Assembly (NCBI GenBank): GCA_963789165.1
Contig: CAWBJP010000003.1
Span: 248,001 to 312,000, forward strand
DNA from: CAWBJP01 sp963789165
Lineage (GTDB): Bacteria > Actinomycetota > Acidimicrobiia > IMCC26256 > BP-133
Length of the DNA stretch: 64,000 nt
Direction of reading: 5' to 3'
The notes beneath the pieces were generated by a model. That model was not told where the DNA came from. It searched no databases and saw only the letters and a program-made list of their open reading frames with translations. Position 1 is the first letter of the stretch; each line of letters opens with the position of its first letter. Both the position numbers and the translations under genes were made by a program. This document shows positions 60,742-64,000 of this stretch, piece after piece.

Positions 60742-62984
60742 TTACTCCCACGCTTCGGGGCAGGAGACCTCCACGGCACAGTGCTTGTAGGAGGGCTGGC
60801 GGGATGACGGATCGAACGACGGCTGGGTGAGCAGGTTGGTCTCGGGCCAGTGCATGGACAGGAACACCTGGCCCTCGGCGATGGTGGGGGTGACGCAGGC
60901 CCGGACCTTCACCGCACCCCGGGCGGAGCGCACCACCACCCGGTCGCCGGAAGCGACGCCGATCCGGACGCCGTCGGCGGGGGCGATCTCGACGTAGGGC
61001 TCGCCGGGGCTGAGGGCCCGCAGCAGGGGCGACTTGGCCGTGCGGGTCTGGGTGTGCCACTGGGCCGCAGATCCCCGGCCGGTGAGCAGCACCAGCGGGT
61101 AACGGCGGCTGGTGGCCTCGGCCGGAGGGCGTGGCGTCGCCGCACACGAACCGGGCCCGACCGTCGGGATGGTAGAAGCGCCCGTCTTCGAACAGCCGCC
61201 GTTCCGGCTCAGGACGGGTCTCGGCTGCCGCTCGGGAAGGGCCACTGGATGCCGCCGAGATCGTCGAGCATCCCGTAGCCGTCGATGCCGGTGATGTCGC
61301 AGGGCCTGCCCGGCGGAGAGACGCTGGAGGATCCGGAACACCGCCTCGGGCGTGTCCCACTCGCCTGAACAGGTCGCCGCAGCCCCAGGCGTCGGCCAGG
61401 AGCCGGAAGATGTGGAAGTCGGCCAGGGCCTGGCCCGGCGCGCCCGCCACCCGCTTGATCGAGCCCGACGCGCCGCTCGGAGTTGATGAAGGTCCCCTCC
61501 TTCTCGCCCCAGCCGGCGGCGGGCAGGACAAGGTCGGCCTTGCGGGCGGTCTCGGTGGTGGCGTACATGTCCTGGACGACCAGGAAGTCGAGGCGGTCGA
61601 GGACGTCGTCGAGGTGCGAACGGTTGATCCAGGAGTGGGCCGGGTTGGTGGCGACCACCCACAGGCCCCGGATCCGGCCCGACGACGATCCCCTCGATGA
61701 TCTGGTCGTAGGCCAGGCTGCGCTCGGCGGGGATGCAGCGCGGCGTCGATGCCGAGGATCCCGGCCACCTCGTCCCGGTGGGCGGGGTCGGTGAAGTCGC
61801 GGCCGCCGAACAGGTTGGTGGTGTTGGCGAACAGGCGGCTGCCCATGGCGTTGCACTGGCCGGTGATGGAGTTGGCGCCGGTGCCGGGCCGGCCGATGTT
61901 GCCGGTCATGAGGGCGAGGTCGATGATGGCCTGGGCGGTCCGGACCGCCTCGTGGCTCTGGTTGACGCCCATCGTCCACCAGAACGACACCCGCTCGCCG
62001 CGTCCGATCAGCCGCGGCCAGAGCCAGCGAGCGTCGGCCGCAGGGATGCCGGTCTCGGCCGCCACCCGCTCCGGCGGGAAGGCCGCCACGTGCGCCGGCG
62101 AACTCGTCGAAGCCCGACGGTGTGGGCGTCGACGAAGTCGCGGTCGACGTAGCCGGCCCGGATGAGGAGGTGGGCGAGGCCGTAGACCAGGGCCAGGTCG
62201 GACTTCGGCCGCAGGGCGTACGTGGTGGGTGGCCGCCACCGCCGTCTCGGTCCGTCGGGGGTCGACGACGACGATCTCGGGCCGGTGCGGGTTGCGGCAG
62301 ATGCGCTCCCACAGGATCGGGTGGGCGATGCACAGGTTCGAGCCCAACAGCACGATGACGTCGGACTCCTCGAAGTCGGCGTAGGTGTAGGGCGGAGCGT
62401 CGAAGCCGAACGTCTGCTTGTAGGCGACGACGGACGTGGCCATGCACTGGCGGGTGTTGCCGTCGCCGTGGACCATGCCCATGCCGAACTTGGCCAGGGC
62501 GCCGAAGAAGGCCATCTCCTCGGTGGGGATCTGGCCGGTGCCGAGGAAGGCCACCGACGCCGGGCCGTGGGCCTCCTGGATGGCCCGGAACCGGTCGACG
62601 AAATGACGCCAGCGCCTCGTCCCAGCCCACCGGCTCGAGGTGGCCCCGGCGGTTGCGCCAGCAACGGGGTGGTGGCCCGGTCCGGCGCCGACAGCGGCGT
62701 GAGCGCCTCCCAGCCCTTGGGGCAGGCCATGCCGAGGTTGACCGGGTACGACGGCGGTGGGCGAGAGGTTGACCGGCACGCCGTCGCGCAGGTGCACGTC
62801 GAGCGAGCAGCCCGTCGAGCAGAAGCCGCAGACCATGGAGGTGGTGGCGGTCGGGCTTGAGGCGGGCGGGCACCTGCCCGAGCCCGAAGCCGCCGGGCTC
62901 CCGGCGGAGCTCGGCGGTGAGGTGCCCGTCGCGCCGGCGGAGGCGGCCGGCCCGGCCGGTGTCGCCGGGGGCGGTGGTGGTCAC
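60742..62984 (-). CDS. NasA-like molybdopterin oxidoreductase (nitrate-reductase type), multiple frameshifts
   Basis: Three frames combine to about 745 residues of a catalytic molybdopterin subunit. The N-terminus (GTG 62984) leads to MVCGFCSTGCSLDV with YPVNLGMACPKGW, the 4Fe-4S site. The middle has GTGQIPTEEMAFF, GDGNTRQCMATS and SITGQCNAMGSRL. The C-terminus has QWHTQTRTAKSP and the nitrate-reductase-type ending SMHWPE and FDPSSRQPSYKHCAVEV. This ending matches assimilatory nitrate reductases (NasA/NarB), but the companion membrane subunit is unlike that family. At least five breaks occur, for example near 62845, 62700 and 61450. Confidence 0.68.
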
Positions 62985-64000
62985 GGCAGTTCGCCGGGCA
63001 TGGACGGGGAGGTGACGGCAGCGAAGAAGCCCACCCGTTCGCACAGCTCGGCGGCGACCACCAGCGCGGCCGCCAGCCGGCGAGAGCGGCGGCCAGACCG
63101 AGCGGTGGGCCGGCCGAAGCGCAGAGGGCGGCCACCGCCAGCGGGAGGACGACGCCACCGACGAGGCCGAGGCCGAAACGCCAGCGGGTGATGCCGCCCA
63201 GCTCCCGACCCTGCAGCAGGCGGGCACTGCGCCGGAGATCCCCATGGTGAGCCTCCAACCCCGGGGGCCCGGGTGTGCCCCCGTGAACCGGGCCAGGAAG
63301 GCGATCTCCCAGGCCAGCTTCACGGCGACGGCGCCCGCCACCAGCAGGGCGAGGGGAACCGCCGACGTCGGTGGCCACGCGGGCGCCGTCACCGCGGGCC
63401 AGGGCGCTGACCAGCGTGGAAGCGAGCGTGGTGGCCAGCCCGCAGGCGGCCGTGGTGAGGGTGAAACGGATGGCCGTGCGCCCCGTGCTCCACCACGACC
63501 GGCCGGTGACGGCGTAGATCATGACCGAGCACGCCGACCCCGGCCGCGCCGGCCAGCGCCACCAGGTAGCCCAGTCCGTCCACCACCGCGCCGGGCCGCG
63601 CCGAGCCGAACCGCAGGGTGCCGGCGTACAGCGAAGGCGAGGCCGGCGAAGGCGCCGAAGGCGACGATCTCCCGGGACAGCCAGGAGTGGCGGAGGCCGA
63701 TCACCGCCCGCCAGGCCTGGAGCGGCCGGCCGAGGTGGAGGATGCTGGCGGCCAGCGCCACCAGGCCCAGGCCGAGGGCCACCAGGGCGTTGGCGGGTCG
63801 CAGGGTGACGGCCACCCCCTCGCCGGCCAGGGCCCGCAGGGCCAGGTCGGCGGCGAACGCGCCGACCGAGAGCTGGGTGAGCACGAGCATCACGGCCAGC
63901 GGGAGGTGCCGCGGCGACGGGCGCAGCGGCGAAGTTTCCGGCCGGCGCCAGGCCGGCGGGCAGGCCCCGGGCCGAGCGGTAGCGGGTGGTCGGCACGGTG
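62981..64000 (-). CDS. DmsC-like membrane anchor subunit, frameshifted and cut by window end
   Basis: The fragments share one hydrophobic anchor of the DmsC type: VMLVLTQLSVGAFAADLALR, ASILHLGRPLQAWRAVIGLRHSWLSREI (the Dms/HLGRP signature), then further helices ending PSMPGELP at the stop overlapping the oxidoreductase start (GTGA). The segment before it (PTTRYRSARGLP) looks like the end of a ferredoxin-type DmsB, so this is probably a DmsB-DmsC fusion whose iron-sulfur half lies past base 64000. At least three frameshifts. Confidence 0.65.
63258..63284 (-). repeat. Possible diverged copy G of the GC-rich repeat
   Basis: The minus strand reads CACGGGGGCACACCCGGG then CCCCCGGGG, similar to the consensus but with shifted spacing. 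It is inside the DmsC-like gene. Similarity is weak, so this may be chance GC-richness. Confidence 0.3.

Noticed and set aside
1..64000. tRNA genes, rRNA genes, CRISPR arrays, complete insertion sequences
   Set aside because: I looked for T-loop boxes with 3-prime acceptor arms, conserved rRNA segments, direct repeats with regular spacers and transposase motifs and found none.

Overview
This is a GC-rich (roughly 70% by eye), densely coded stretch of bacterial chromosome. It fits an actinobacterium, possibly class Acidimicrobiia. The reasons are frequent GTG starts, many 1-8 base overlaps between genes, mycothiol-type proteins (a DinB/maleylpyruvate-isomerase-type protein and a PIG-L/Mca-type amidase), a MarP-like protease, a DUF222-HNH gene with an actinobacterial-type SOS box, and a LAXTG wall-anchor protein. 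The class assignment is an inference. I found no rRNA, tRNA, CRISPR array or complete insertion sequence.

Layout. 1-9.1 kb is almost entirely minus strand. It holds a partial rhodanese, a kelch-like membrane protein, and a long run reading right to left: ADP-forming acyl-CoA synthetase subunits, dacB, three small coupled genes, a ThiS/MoaD-like sulfur carrier (ttuB), a tRNA thiolase (ttuA), tRNA m1A58 methylase (trmI) and marP. 9.1-16.4 kb carries a glycosyltransferase, cysS, a TetR/desaturase pair with a clear operator, a protein joining a CysRS tail to a glycosyltransferase, and lutABC for lactate oxidation. 16.5-25 kb has a secreted metalloprotease, a FIST sensor protein, tkt-tal, a PfkB sugar kinase and an M20 peptidase. 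25-39 kb is mostly housekeeping: a LOG protein, sseA/sufE, GDPD, MaoC, SDR, VOC, a sigma factor, RNase Z, an NYN nuclease and a SpoU methylase.

39-48 kb contains transporters (EamA, an ABC export pair, MFS with a MarR regulator), a 0.5 kb gene-free island ending in a strong terminator, and a wall-anchored protein. 48.4-54 kb is a four-gene extracellular copper module: cupredoxin/beta-propeller, CopC-CopD fusion, plastocyanin-like protein and two-domain multicopper oxidase. An orphan winged-helix regulator is transcribed away from it. 54-60.7 kb is accessory: SnoaL, a DUF222-HNH nuclease gene under an SOS box, a Tat-exported esterase, small unknowns, cytidine deaminase and a PIG-L amidase. 60.7-64 kb is a NasA-like molybdoenzyme with a DmsC-like membrane anchor, cut by the window end.

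Two features cut across the window. First, a short GC-rich imperfect palindrome (CGGGGACACCCCG, two variable bases, CCCCGGGG) recurs at least seven times. Copies lie between genes, inside a peptidase gene, and at the break points of two reading frames. Second, at least nine genes are split by apparent one-base frameshifts, most densely in 39.6-40.6 kb and 60.7-64 kb. Since catalytic motifs survive on both sides, most of these look like sequence or assembly errors and not dead genes.
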